Assembly (NCBI GenBank): GCA_014238415.1
Contig: JABABA010000019.1
Span: 1 to 64,000 of the forward strand
From: Planctomycetota bacterium
GTDB lineage: Bacteria; Planctomycetota; UBA1135; GCA-002686595
Direction of reading: 5' to 3'
Length of the DNA stretch: 64,000 nucleotides
The translations under genes and the position numbers were made by a program. This document shows positions 42,547 to 51,161 of this stretch, in pieces. The notes beneath the pieces were generated by a model. It searched no databases. It saw nothing but the letters and a program-made list of their open reading frames with translations, and was not told the origin of the DNA. Every line of letters starts with the position of its first letter. Position 1 is the stretch's first letter.

Positions 42547-43646
42547 GATGTGAGCGGACGCCCTTCTTCGGGAATGCCGTCTTCCCCTTCGCTGCCCAGC
42601 AGAGCCAACGCATGTGTGCGCAGATGGCGCTCTGTGGCACGCACAGTACTCTCTCCCGCATCGTCCAGATGAATGCGCCCGCCGGCAATGTGCCCGTGGC
42701 CCCCAAAAGAACCGCGACCATCCAGAACCCTCTGCATCAAAGGATAAGCCTTTCCAAAAGAGGGGTCAGTACGCAGGGAAAGCACATACTCATCTCCATG
42801 CCCAGCGCCGACCAAGGCCCATGAACAGCCTTCCATGCGCAGGAACAGGTCGGCCATCTCAGCCACCGACGCGGGATTCTCCACCTGCCCCATCAAGGCC
42901 AACACCAGCGGACCATGCCGCCGGGCACAGCTGAGAGCCCTGGACAGCTCGCTGTAGTAGATCAAGGGCAGGGGCGGATGAGCAATCCGCGCGATCGCCC
43001 CGCGGTCGGCGTTCTTGAAGGTGTTCAAGTAGGCCGCCTCATCCTCCGGCGTGGCATTGCGGGAAAGGTCTGCCGTGTCGTAGCGCACGCCGCAGAACAG
43101 GGCACTGGCGGTGGTTGTGTCCGCCACCAGGCCCGCTTCTTCCAGATAACCCTGGATCATCGAGCTGGTAGCTCCAGCCTTGAGACGCACATCGGAATAG
43201 GCCACCGGAACCTCGGGGCCCGACTCTGTAGAAGGCGTCACATGGTGATCAAACACCGCCACCACCGGCAGATCCTCAGGCACTACCGTATGCCCGAACT
43301 CCGGCTGTGTGTCCACCAGCAGCACACCGGCGAAACGCGAGTGATCGATGCTGTCATAGTCTTCCAGTTCGAGCTCGAGCTCTTCCACCAGAGCGACATT
43401 CTCGGCCCGGTGAATTTCCCCCAGTGTGGCAACCACAGGCTCATAGCCGAGGCCTTCAACAAGCAACTGACGCAGGCCTTCGCATGCTCCGAGTGCATCG
43501 GGGTCGGGACCCCGGTGGGTCAAGACCAAGAAGCGACCGCGAGCCTTCAGTTCAGCCGCTGCGCTGGCTTCGGCCAAGGCGGTCTTTAGCTGCTCCAGAC
43601 GTCCAAGGACGAGGTCGGGAGTGGAGGGGTTGGGTTCGGAGGACAT
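42543..43646 (-). CDS. DHH-family phosphoesterase (RecJ/NrnA-like)
   Basis: A 367-residue manganese-dependent phosphoesterase. LVLTHRGPDPDALGACEGLR is motif I (H-x3-D-x-D), GVLLVDTQPEFGH motif II and VAVFDHHVTPS the eponymous DHH. FCGVRYDTADLSRNAT follows, and the C-terminal DHHA1 domain ends with FGGHGHIAGGRIHLD (G-G-H-x-x-A-G). Relatives degrade nanoRNA, pAp or cyclic dinucleotides, but the exact substrate cannot be assigned. It is coupled to the ThiD-like gene through a 4-base overlap. Confidence 0.88.
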   Translation of the reverse strand: MSSEPNPSTPDLVLGRLEQLKTALAEASAAAELKARGRFLVLTHRGPDPDALGACEGLRQLLVEGLGYEPVVATLGEIHRAENVALVEELELELEDYDSIDHSRFAGVLLVDTQPEFGHTVVPEDLPVVAVFDHHVTPSTESGPEVPVAYSDVRLKAGATSSMIQGYLEEAGLVADTTTASALFCGVRYDTADLSRNATPEDEAAYLNTFKNADRGAIARIAHPPLPLIYYSELSRALSCARRHGPLVLALMGQVENPASVAEMADLFLRMEGCSWALVGAGHGDEYVLSLRTDPSFGKAYPLMQRVLDGRGSFGGHGHIAGGRIHLDDAGESTVRATERHLRTHALALLGSEGEDGIPEEGRPLTS

Positions 43647-43697
43647 GGAGCAGAACGGGCCTGAGCCGCTGCCCCGAGGATACCCGGGCCCCGCCCC

Positions 43698-44624
43698 CTA
43701 GTACCCAGAACCCATCAAGTAGTTGACACAGGCCAGGATCTCCGCCCGTCCATGAACAGAGTTCGCCTCGATCACACGCACCGCAGACTCGGGCAGATAG
43801 CTTGCGACCAGCTTGAAGTCCACCTCGCCCATGCCCGGGGGCAGGCCCTGTTCCTTGACCGTCGCATCGGTCAGGTGCACGCCGCGCAGCTTGCTGGCAA
43901 ATGCATCGAGCCAGGGAGCCTGACCCGGGAGACCTGCCATTTCGCGTGAGTGGAGACTGCCCGTGTCATGCCAGTAGCCAACACCCGAACGATCCAGATC
44001 ATCGAGCACCCATTGCATGGCCTCGAAGTTGAGCAGGTCGTTGAGTGTGAAACCCGGCTCAAGGGCCAGCTTCAGTTCGGGGTAGGCCCGGCGCAGACCA
44101 TGAAGGGAACGGCAGAAGGTCTCGAGTTGCTTTTGTCCAAGGTTCTGTACGCGTCCGACCAGGTCGCGGATCTCTATCTGCACCGCGTCCAGGTCATCGA
44201 GTTGCGCCACTTCAAGGCGTCTGGAAAGTTCCCGAGCTTCCAGGGCAAGGGCCTCGTCTTCCACTGCGCAACCGCGCACGACCACGATCGGCGCGCCAAG
44301 TTGCTGGGCGATGCAGATGTGACGCCTGGTCAGATTGAGCGCCCGATCCCGCAGTTCCTCATCCTGGGATCCAAGGTAGCTTCCGCTGACTGCGTCCTTC
44401 TTCGGATAGAGGGCCCCGACCACCACGGATTCCGCTGTTATGCCGGTCTCCCGATGGGCATCGAGCCATCCACTGAGCTCGGAGGGACTGTCCGAAATGC
44501 CGAGTTCCAGACGACGAAAGCCCATGGCCACCGCTGAAAACGCCTGATCCTCGATGCGCCCCAAGCGCGGACCATAGCAGGCGGTGCTGAGCACCAGATC
44601 GTTAGGAATACCAGGTTGAGTCAC
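43698..44624 (-). CDS. Sugar phosphate isomerase/epimerase-like TIM-barrel protein
   Basis: About 308 residues forming a xylose-isomerase-like TIM barrel (AP_endonuc_2 superfamily). LVLSTACYGPRLGRIEDQAF opens the barrel; VVGALYPKKDAVSGSYLGSQ, APIVVVRGCAVEDE, LKLALEPGFTLNDLLNFE, VGYWHDTGSLHSREM and KLRGVHLTDAT contain the expected metal-binding Glu, Asp and His positions, ending in AVRVIEANSV. The substrate is unknown. A GTG start is preferred over a TTG 12 codons upstream that falls inside a hairpin. Confidence 0.75.
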   Translation of the reverse strand: MTQPGIPNDLVLSTACYGPRLGRIEDQAFSAVAMGFRRLELGISDSPSELSGWLDAHRETGITAESVVVGALYPKKDAVSGSYLGSQDEELRDRALNLTRRHICIAQQLGAPIVVVRGCAVEDEALALEARELSRRLEVAQLDDLDAVQIEIRDLVGRVQNLGQKQLETFCRSLHGLRRAYPELKLALEPGFTLNDLLNFEAMQWVLDDLDRSGVGYWHDTGSLHSREMAGLPGQAPWLDAFASKLRGVHLTDATVKEQGLPPGMGEVDFKLVASYLPESAVRVIEANSVHGRAEILACVNYLMGSGY

Positions 44625-44652
44625 GATACATACAGGGGGAGAGTTGCGCCCT

Positions 44653-44878
44653 CCCCGCAAAAAGACGGGGCCAGCACAGGAAAGGTACCTCCCTGGTCAA
44701 CAAGGGGGCCCTGGTACCTAGGGACGCACTAAACGCCGCAGAAGTTCGCACCATTGTGGGGCAATGATGATTCAGGCTGGGAGCCCTGAGGTGCAGTCTG
44801 AGCCCATGCGAAGAGGCCCGGGGACATCGATCTGGACCGCTGAAGCACAGGCCCGGGTCTCCATTCAGGGCCTGTGCT
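44653..44878. other. Hairpin-rich intergenic segment between purB and the TIM-barrel gene
   Basis: No credible gene lies in this gap of about 290 bases, but four clear dyads do: CCCCG/CGGGG (44653-44670), AGGTACC/GGTACCT (44683-44719), CATTG/CAATG (44752-44766) and a perfect 11-bp stem AGCACAGGCCC/GGGCCTGTGCT (44844-44878, 13-base loop). The last lies 40 bases beyond the purB stop and is a reasonable purB terminator stem, although no T-run follows. Together they could equally be a structured RNA or the leader of the TIM-barrel gene. Confidence 0.4.
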
Positions 44879-44917
44879 GCCGTTCGACCACGGGAGCCCT
44901 CGGCCGATTCAAGGTTC

Positions 44918-46351
44918 CTAGACCCGCACTTCCGCCCGGACCGTTGGCACCTCTGCCCAATGCTCAAGCAGGGGCTCAACCTCTTCGGCGATGAACTCAG
45001 CCACCTGCTCCGAGGCCCGTCCAACAAAGCGCGACCCGTCGAGCAACTCGTCCAATCGACCTGCGACCGCAGCAAAGGCAGGGTCATGGCTGATGCGATC
45101 GCGCAGATCGGATTCCCCACCCGCCTTGATTTCGGCGGCGGCGGCGTGTGAGTGGGTACGGATGCGTTCGTGCAGGTCCTGACGATCACCGCCAGCGCGC
45201 ACGGCCTCCATCATCAGGGACTCGGTGGCCAAGAACGGGAGCTCGGCATCGAGATTGCGTTTGATGACAGCCGGGTAGACCACCAATCCGGAGGACACAT
45301 CGAGATACAGGTTCAAGACCGCATCCGTGGCAAGAAAAGCCTCGGCCAGGGCCAGACGTCGATTCGCAGAATCATCCAGGGTGCGTTCCAGCCACTGGTT
45401 CGCAGCGGTGTGTGCCATGTTGCCCAGACTCTCGATCACGATGCGCGAGAGAGCACAAATGCGCTCCGAACGCATGGGGTTACGCTTCCAGGGCATGGCG
45501 GAAGATCCGACTTGTTTGCTACCGAAAGGCTCTTCGATCTCGCGCCGGTTGGCCAGCAATCGGATGTCCGTGGCGAACTTGTGGGCCGATTGAGCAATGG
45601 AAGAAAGTACCTGGGACACGCGGAAGTCGAGCTTGCGCGGATAAGTTTGACCGGTCACGCCAAAAGTACTCTCAAAGCCCATGCGCTCGGTAACCATGCG
45701 ATCAAGCTGACGCACCTTCTCGTGGTCCCCATCGAACAGGTCCAAGAACGAAGCCTGGGTCCCGGTTGTGCCCTTTACGCCGCGGAAACGAATCGCCTTC
45801 TCGGCGTGCTCCAGATCGGCCAGATCCTGCAAGAGATCCTGCAACCAGAGACAGGCGCGCTTGCCCACTGTCGTAGCCTGGGCCGGCTGAAAGTGGGTGA
45901 AGCCCAGAGTCGGCAACGCCTTGTGCTCAATAGCAAAGGTCTTGAGGTTCTCTACAACCCCCAGCAGCTGGCCCCGGATCAAGCGCAGGCCATCGCGCAT
46001 GACGATCAAGTCCGTGTTGTCTCCCACGAAGCAGGAGGTAGCGCCCAGGTGCAGAATCGGGCGCGCCTTGGGGCAAACATCTCCCCAGGCATGCACATGG
46101 GCCATCACATCGTGACGGAGTTCCTGCTCGTATCTGGCGGCAAGCTCGAGGTCCAGGGGCTCGAAGTTGTCACGCATCTCCGCCAACTGCTCGTCGCTGA
46201 TGGGCAGACCGAGTTCCTGCTCAGACTCCGCCAGGGCAATCCATAACTTGCGCCAGGTGAGAAATTTCTTTTCGTCCGAAAAAACCTGGCGCATGGCTGC
46301 GCTGGCGTAGCGAGTCGACAGAGGGCTCGTGTAGGACTGGGGATTGCTCAT
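44918..46351 (-). CDS. purB: Adenylosuccinate lyase
   Basis: A 477-residue cytosolic homotetrameric enzyme that cleaves adenylosuccinate and SAICAR in purine synthesis. Signature GSSAMPWKRNPMRSERI matches the fumarase/ASL superfamily S-S-x-M-P-x-K-x-N. LRHDVMAHVHAWG and LHLGATSCFVGDNTDL carry catalytic His residues. The N-terminus (SPLSTRYASAAMRQVFSDEK) and the overall pattern resemble the human/eukaryotic ADSL clade more than the E. coli or Bacillus enzymes, judged from memory. It is probably monocistronic, with a 197-base upstream gap that presumably holds its promoter. Confidence 0.95.
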   Translation of the reverse strand: MSNPQSYTSPLSTRYASAAMRQVFSDEKKFLTWRKLWIALAESEQELGLPISDEQLAEMRDNFEPLDLELAARYEQELRHDVMAHVHAWGDVCPKARPILHLGATSCFVGDNTDLIVMRDGLRLIRGQLLGVVENLKTFAIEHKALPTLGFTHFQPAQATTVGKRACLWLQDLLQDLADLEHAEKAIRFRGVKGTTGTQASFLDLFDGDHEKVRQLDRMVTERMGFESTFGVTGQTYPRKLDFRVSQVLSSIAQSAHKFATDIRLLANRREIEEPFGSKQVGSSAMPWKRNPMRSERICALSRIVIESLGNMAHTAANQWLERTLDDSANRRLALAEAFLATDAVLNLYLDVSSGLVVYPAVIKRNLDAELPFLATESLMMEAVRAGGDRQDLHERIRTHSHAAAAEIKAGGESDLRDRISHDPAFAAVAGRLDELLDGSRFVGRASEQVAEFIAEEVEPLLEHWAEVPTVRAEVRV

Positions 46352-46548
46352 GGCTCAACCCTCATTCTAGCCACAATCCAGGGCCTTGCCCCCAGAAGAC
46401 CTGCTTGACCATGCACAGCCACCACAAAACCCACGACCACGTCCGGAACAAGGCCTATCCAATGATCCCAACCGAGTGGAGAGCGCGCTGATCTCAAGCA
46501 GATCTGAATGCGAAACCCACACTCACCCGCGAGGCCAGCGGACACATA

Positions 46549-47127
46549 TCAAGCCGCTCCAGCTTCAAGCCCCACATCCAGCAGAGTCGCCGCCATACCC
46601 GCGGCCCAACTCAAGACAAACCACAGCAAGAGTGTCCGCCGCACGCGACCGGCCTGCTCAACCCGACTCAGAGCTGTCGTGCTCCCCAGTCCTCTAATCA
46701 CCGCCAATGTCGCCACCACCCCCACCAGATCGGTCAAGAGATCGAGGCCCGAAGCCGAACGGTCCGGAACCCACGACTGGTGCCACTCATCCAACACTCC
46801 ATAGGCCATGACCAGGGCAAGAACCCCCAGGACATGAGTCCTGTCCAGCAGAACCCAACCATCCCTACGCGGCAGGCAGGCCACGCACAACAGAGTCAGA
46901 ATCCCATACAGAAAAGCGTGGCCTGTGTTGAAGGTCCAGGCTTGCAGGAACGATTCGTCCTCCAGAACACGGATCCCCGGCTGGGCTGAAAGACCCCAGA
47001 GCCCCCCTGCCCAGAGAAGGACCAGGGTCATGCAGATCCCCCGGGGAAGATCTATCAAGCGCGCACCGATGCCTTCCAGAAGAACAAGCGGCTGGTGCGC
47101 AAGAGGACTGGGGCCGGGTTTGCTCAT
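46549..47127 (-). CDS. VanZ-like membrane protein
   Basis: A 192-residue membrane protein. Helices include GICMTLVLLWAGGLWGLSA, AFLYGILTLLCVACL, HVLGVLALVMAYGVLDEWHQ and GLDLLTDLVGVVATLAVI, with a C-terminal helix LLLWFVLSWAAGMAATLL. The acidic/His core DEWHQ followed by VPDRSASGLDLLTDLVG is the VanZ signature. The function of VanZ-like proteins is poorly defined (teicoplanin resistance in one case). It begins in an ATGA overlap with the upstream HATPase gene. Confidence 0.82.
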   Translation of the reverse strand: MSKPGPSPLAHQPLVLLEGIGARLIDLPRGICMTLVLLWAGGLWGLSAQPGIRVLEDESFLQAWTFNTGHAFLYGILTLLCVACLPRRDGWVLLDRTHVLGVLALVMAYGVLDEWHQSWVPDRSASGLDLLTDLVGVVATLAVIRGLGSTTALSRVEQAGRVRRTLLLWFVLSWAAGMAATLLDVGLEAGAA

Positions 47128-47615
47128 GGATTCTTGGAATCACCCGGAGCGGTCCCCAAGCGCGCACTCACCCGCAAGCCCTTGCCCTTGGTACCCCAGC
47201 CAGCAGAAACGGAGTCCGCAAACTCTCTCAAGAGCAGGAGACCTCGGCCACGGGGGTCTTCCAGGTCCGGCATGCCCGTGTCCTCGCCCAGCAGCTTGGT
47301 CAAGGCGTCCGGAGAGAGATCGCTCTCGTCTTCCACATGCACCTCCCAGCAGCCTTCCCCATATACGGTCATGTCCAGATGCACGCGCACATTCCCCGGC
47401 AGTTGGGATTCATCCAGAGCCGCTTCTCCCCCACCGTGATCCACAGCATTGTCGAGCAACTCACCCACCACGAACACCAGACGGTCAAGGCTCTCTCCTG
47501 CGAGACCCCTGGTGGCGGCGTACTCGTGGGCCACCCGCCGAGCCATACGCCCGGCCGCATGTGTCGCGGGCAGGTCCAGTTGCAGACCCTCGGATTCGGG
47601 AAGCTGACTGCTCAA
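47124..47615 (-). CDS. RsbW-like ATP-binding protein (HATPase_c_2, anti-sigma regulatory factor type)
   Basis: A 163-residue single GHKL ATPase domain. LVFVVGELLDNAVDHGGG is the N box, VHVEDESDLSP covers the G1 region, and EDPRGRGLLLLREFADSVSA the G2 box. There is no sensor or transmitter domain, as in RsbW/SpoIIAB serine kinases that sequester sigma factors. No anti-anti-sigma or sigma gene is adjacent, so the target is unknown. The start is a TTG that overlaps the nadC stop (TTGA), and its own stop overlaps the VanZ-like start. Confidence 0.82.
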   Translation of the reverse strand: MSSQLPESEGLQLDLPATHAAGRMARRVAHEYAATRGLAGESLDRLVFVVGELLDNAVDHGGGEAALDESQLPGNVRVHLDMTVYGEGCWEVHVEDESDLSPDALTKLLGEDTGMPDLEDPRGRGLLLLREFADSVSAGWGTKGKGLRVSARLGTAPGDSKNP

Positions 47616-48535
47616 CCGAGAGGCTCCAAGAGAAGGGACAAATCGAGGGCCGGAGCGGAATGGGTCAAGGCTCCCACGGAGAGCCGATCCACACCGCTGG
47701 CAGCAAAAGCAGCAGCGGATTGAAGGGTGATGCCCCCAGAGGATTCGAGTTCCACCAGCCTGCCGGACTCTTGCGCAAAGACGCGCAGGCGAGGGCAGAT
47801 CTCCCCCAGATCCCCGGGGCTGAAGTTATCGAGCAGGACCACATCGGCTCCACCTTGGATAGCGTCTCGGGCCTGCTCTTCAGTTTCCGCTTCGCAGCAG
47901 ATGCGGGTCTTGGGTCCCACGGATGCACGCAACGCGCAGAGAGCATCGGACAGGGGCTTGCCCGCCAGAGCTACGTGATTCTCCTTGATCATCGCCTCAT
48001 CGAAGAGACCAAAGCGATGGTTCTCGCCCCCACCACAGCGCACGGCGTATCTTTCGAGCAGCCGCAATCCCGGAGTGGTCTTGCGCGTATCCAAGATCCG
48101 CGCACCAGGAGTCTCCTGAACCGCCCGCACAAAACTGCGAGTCAGGGTCGCCGTACCGCTCATGCGCTGCAGAAAGTTCAAGGCTGTACGCTCGGCTTCC
48201 AACAGTGCCCGCACGGAGCCCTGCAGGCGTGCGACCTGCTCACCTTTGCAAAGAGCTTCTCCATCGTTCTTTTTCCAACGAATGGTCATCTCTGGGTCCC
48301 GCAAGTGAAAGGCACAGGTGAACACATCCTGACCGGCCAGGATCCCGTCTTGCTTGGCGATCAAGCGCCCCACCCCCTGGGCCGCGGCGCCAACCAACCC
48401 CTGACTGGTCAGGTCACCACTACCCAGGTCCTCTTCCAGTGCCCCGGTTACAAGTTCAGCCACCAGTGCAGGGGACAGGGCTTCAGGGGGGCCGCACCGG
48501 GGAGAGGGCAGCAGGGAGGGAGGCGGATTCGACAT
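47612..48535 (-). CDS. nadC: Nicotinate-nucleotide pyrophosphorylase (carboxylating), quinolinate phosphoribosyltransferase
   Basis: A 307-residue NAD-synthesis enzyme that converts quinolinate and PRPP to nicotinate mononucleotide. LVTGALEEDLGSGDLTSQGL opens the N-terminal domain, and LLEAERTALNFLQRMSGTAT, RILDTRKTTPGLRLLERYAV and CGGGENHRFGLFDEAMIKEN line the active site. ADVVLLDNFSPGDL and LESSGGITLQS bind phosphate. The start ATG (MSNPPPSL) lies within the upstream HhH gene (53-base overlap). nadA and nadB are not in the window. Confidence 0.95.
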   Translation of the reverse strand: MSNPPPSLLPSPRCGPPEALSPALVAELVTGALEEDLGSGDLTSQGLVGAAAQGVGRLIAKQDGILAGQDVFTCAFHLRDPEMTIRWKKNDGEALCKGEQVARLQGSVRALLEAERTALNFLQRMSGTATLTRSFVRAVQETPGARILDTRKTTPGLRLLERYAVRCGGGENHRFGLFDEAMIKENHVALAGKPLSDALCALRASVGPKTRICCEAETEEQARDAIQGGADVVLLDNFSPGDLGEICPRLRVFAQESGRLVELESSGGITLQSAAAFAASGVDRLSVGALTHSAPALDLSLLLEPLG

Positions 48536-48989
48536 GGGATCGGGCCCTCGGATCTTGTGAACCAGAGAAGCCGGGCTCGCGCCAGTGTAAGAGGCGCGGG
48601 AGCCGGGCATAAGCCGTGATAAGGGCCCCGGCAGAGACCGGCCCGATGCCCGGCAGGGCCACGAGCTGCTCCAGGGCACGGGGTGAGGTGGGATCCAGGC
48701 CCTCCCAGAGAGCATCGGCCACCCGTTCCGCCCTCCAAGCCCCCAGGTGCTCGATACGCCGCAGACTTGCCGCCCCCGGTGGACCCAGGACAAGGGAATC
48801 CGCCGTGGAACACCCGGGAAGGGGCCGGGGCTCTGGCGGCTCGGGAACCCGGACCCACCCTGGCCAGAGCGAAGTGGCGCCACACCAACCCAAGATGAAG
48901 AGGGCGTAGGCCAAGAGGTCGGGGGGACGTGGACGGAGCGTGGGCGGCACAACATTGAGACGAACGGGACCGGCCCAGGTTTCAGGCAA
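48483..48989 (-). CDS. Helix-hairpin-helix protein, ComEA-like
   Basis: A 168-residue protein with one apparent membrane segment (LLAYALFILGWCGATSLW, about residues 25-42) and a C-terminal DNA-binding helix-hairpin-helix, ALEQLVALPGIGPVSAGALI (about 105-124). An outward-facing HhH behind one membrane anchor is the ComEA layout used to bind incoming DNA, so a competence role is possible. It opens at a TTG directly after a stop, or at a GTG 13 codons later. The last 18 codons are shared with the start of nadC. Confidence 0.6.
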   Translation of the reverse strand: MPETWAGPVRLNVVPPTLRPRPPDLLAYALFILGWCGATSLWPGWVRVPEPPEPRPLPGCSTADSLVLGPPGAASLRRIEHLGAWRAERVADALWEGLDPTSPRALEQLVALPGIGPVSAGALITAYARLPRLLHWREPGFSGSQDPRARSHVESASLPAALSPVRPP

Positions 48990-49060
48990 TCAGGGGCACG
49001 GGCTGCGATGGAGCATGGAAACGAATGGTCAGCCCCCCTGAGCCGCCGGTTCAAAAAATC

Positions 49061-49993
49061 TCAGGCCCCCTGAGTCTCCGCAGTAGTCCGGGAACCGCGC
49101 CCCAGCCGATGACGCAGGACTCGCCCAACCCCGTGGGGATGCACCTGGTCCAGCTCAGTCTCCAAGCGGCGAGCCAGGTCTGCAAGCGCCCGCCCCAAGG
49201 GCTGATCGGGTTCTTCCAGTACGACCGGCCGACGACGCTGGGTGCAACGGTGGGCGCTGCGATCTTCGGGCAGCACCGACAACAGCTTGATTTCCAGGCC
49301 GAGGAACTTCTCAGCCACCGCCTGCATTCGCTCCGCCACAGCATGGCCCTCTCTGGCATCGATCACGCGGTTGACCACCAGCCGCGGAATCAAGCCTGGC
49401 CGCGATGCGCAGAGTACCTTGATCAAGGCGTAGGCATCGGTCATGGCGGTCACATCCGGCGTGGTCACCACCAGCACAAGATCCACAGACGCAGCCAGTT
49501 CCAGAGTCTGTATGCCGAGGCCCGCCGCCCCATCGATCAGGATCGAGTGATAGCGTTCTTCCAGGGAGTACAGACCGGAAGCCAGGCGTTGCATCTGTTC
49601 CTGGCCCAGGCTCGCTACCCCAAGACAGCCGGAGCCCCCCGCCAACAGGTCCAACTGACCACGCACGGACACTACTGCATCCAGAGCGCTGCACTTGCCG
49701 CTGACCACATCTGCCAAGGTGCGCTTGGGCTGCAAATCACAGAACAAGTGCGCGTTGCCCAACCCCAAGTCCGCATCCACCAGCAGGGCGCGACCGTGAT
49801 GCTCGAAGCTGGAAGCGAGGGATGCAGTCAGAGTGGACTTGCCCGTACCCCCCTTGCCGCTGACTATGCACAAAGAGCGCGCACGTACGGCAGCCAGAGG
49901 ATCACAAGGAGGCAGCTCGGGAGATTCCAAGACCGGAGGAGCAGCCTTCCTGCCGGGGAAGCTCAAGAGCCGCCGAGCATTGTCCCAGTTCAT
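49061..49993 (-). CDS. MinD/ParA-family ATPase, FlhG (YlxH)-like
   Basis: A 310-residue P-loop ATPase. CIVSGKGGTGKSTLTASLAS is the deviant Walker A with its signature Lys. LLVDADLGLGNAHLFCDLQP, HSILIDGAAGLGIQTLELAA (switch II) and VLVVTTPDVTAMTDAYALIK match FlhG, which sets flagellar number by controlling FlhF. The start MNWDNARR is chosen because upstream residues look non-coding. No flagellar genes are present, so a role in positioning some other surface structure is equally possible. Confidence 0.85.
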   Translation of the reverse strand: MNWDNARRLLSFPGRKAAPPVLESPELPPCDPLAAVRARSLCIVSGKGGTGKSTLTASLASSFEHHGRALLVDADLGLGNAHLFCDLQPKRTLADVVSGKCSALDAVVSVRGQLDLLAGGSGCLGVASLGQEQMQRLASGLYSLEERYHSILIDGAAGLGIQTLELAASVDLVLVVTTPDVTAMTDAYALIKVLCASRPGLIPRLVVNRVIDAREGHAVAERMQAVAEKFLGLEIKLLSVLPEDRSAHRCTQRRRPVVLEEPDQPLGRALADLARRLETELDQVHPHGVGRVLRHRLGRGSRTTAETQGA

Positions 49994-50200
49994 GCTTCGG
50001 CCCCCACACAGTTTGGATAAGACAGTCCGAGACCAACCAACGGACTGCTCCTTGCGGGACTCACCCCGCACGGGGGCCGAGGAGCACAAGAGTCTACGGG
50101 ACTCGCTGAAGAGCCTTCTCTTCTTCCTGTCGGGGCCTGATCTTCAAACCTTGCCATGACAGCCTCTGGGCTATGGTCGGATTCAATCCCTTGTGCGATG

Positions 50201-51040
50201 TCAAGGCACGTGGAACGCGTCCAACTCCTCCTGGCTAAGGGTCATGCCCGGATCCCGGGGCACAATTTCAAACTGCTTCAGAGCAGGCTCGTCGCCTGAA
50301 TGTTCCTCCAGCAGATTCACCACACGCTCGACGCAGGATTCCAGGAACAACTCAACACCCGCATCGTTGGAAAGGTTGATTTCATTGGAGTTTCCGGCCC
50401 AGCCCACGAGTTGCCCTTGATCGGATCGAGCCCGAGCCAAGAGGGCCCCGCGAACGCGCCAGCGGATCTGACCCCCGCGTTCCTCCACTTGCACTTCGTC
50501 GTCGATGCGCATCAAGCGCTCAGTCAAGAAAGTGAGGCGTTCTTCGCTGGCAGTATCCAGATCTGCCGCGGCCGCCAGCCCCATCTCTGGATTTCCTGCC
50601 CGTCCCAAAGCGACCTCCGCCAACCAGGTCCCACTGGCCTTGCGCGTACGCGCTTCGCAGAGCACAAACAAACGCAGATCGCCATTCATGACTGCCAGGC
50701 GCTCACAAAGGGCCGCGTCCCCGCCGGTGGACACCACCACGATCTCAGGCGCTTGATGCAAATCCAGCACCGGATCATCAAGCAGACGCGGCAACCAATG
50801 GGGCAATTGAGGCAATGCAGATATCAGGTCCAGGCTGCGCAGAGCGATCTGCGCGCCGTCAGGATTCTCCACCAGCACCAGAATCAGCCGACCATCGCCA
50901 TCCACCAACAGGTAGTCCGCATCGAAGGGCCCCGCCTGGAGCCCCTCATCCACCAGACGCGCATCGGGAAATGCGTCTTGCAAGCAGGACGCCAGTTCCA
51001 GGGACGATTCGGAGGCTTGATCGAGGGGTTTGGGTGCCAT
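50201..51040 (-). CDS. Conserved hypothetical protein, possibly nuclease-fold
   Basis: A 279-residue soluble acidic protein that I cannot assign firmly. DADYLLVDGDGRLILVLVEN (about residues 39-58) has the spacing of a D...(I/V)xE core as in some restriction-endonuclease-like folds, but the Lys is missing. A C-terminal helical part (LFLESCVERVVNLLEEHS) follows. It lies upstream of the FlhG-like gene on the same strand, with a gap of about 200 bases to that gene's start. Confidence 0.55.
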   Translation of the reverse strand: MAPKPLDQASESSLELASCLQDAFPDARLVDEGLQAGPFDADYLLVDGDGRLILVLVENPDGAQIALRSLDLISALPQLPHWLPRLLDDPVLDLHQAPEIVVVSTGGDAALCERLAVMNGDLRLFVLCEARTRKASGTWLAEVALGRAGNPEMGLAAAADLDTASEERLTFLTERLMRIDDEVQVEERGGQIRWRVRGALLARARSDQGQLVGWAGNSNEINLSNDAGVELFLESCVERVVNLLEEHSGDEPALKQFEIVPRDPGMTLSQEELDAFHVP

Positions 51041-51161
51041 GGGCGGGAGACCTACCCTAAGGGCTGCCATCCACGAGTTCAATTCCCGGTCGCATCCCAG
51101 GGGGGAGCAGGACCTGGTCCAAGGGGAGTCGTATCAAGGGTACCGGTCCTGGAGCAATTTC

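Noticed and set aside
44602..45189. 195-codon minus-strand reading frame overlapping purB
   Set aside because: It lies largely inside purB in another frame, is rich in Arg, Ser and Pro, and has no recognisable domain; it is a shadow of a GC-rich gene.
46348..46545. Possible 65-codon minus-strand gene between purB and the VanZ-like gene
   Set aside because: Its end overlaps the purB start, it has no recognisable motif, and the gap is the expected place for the purB promoter.
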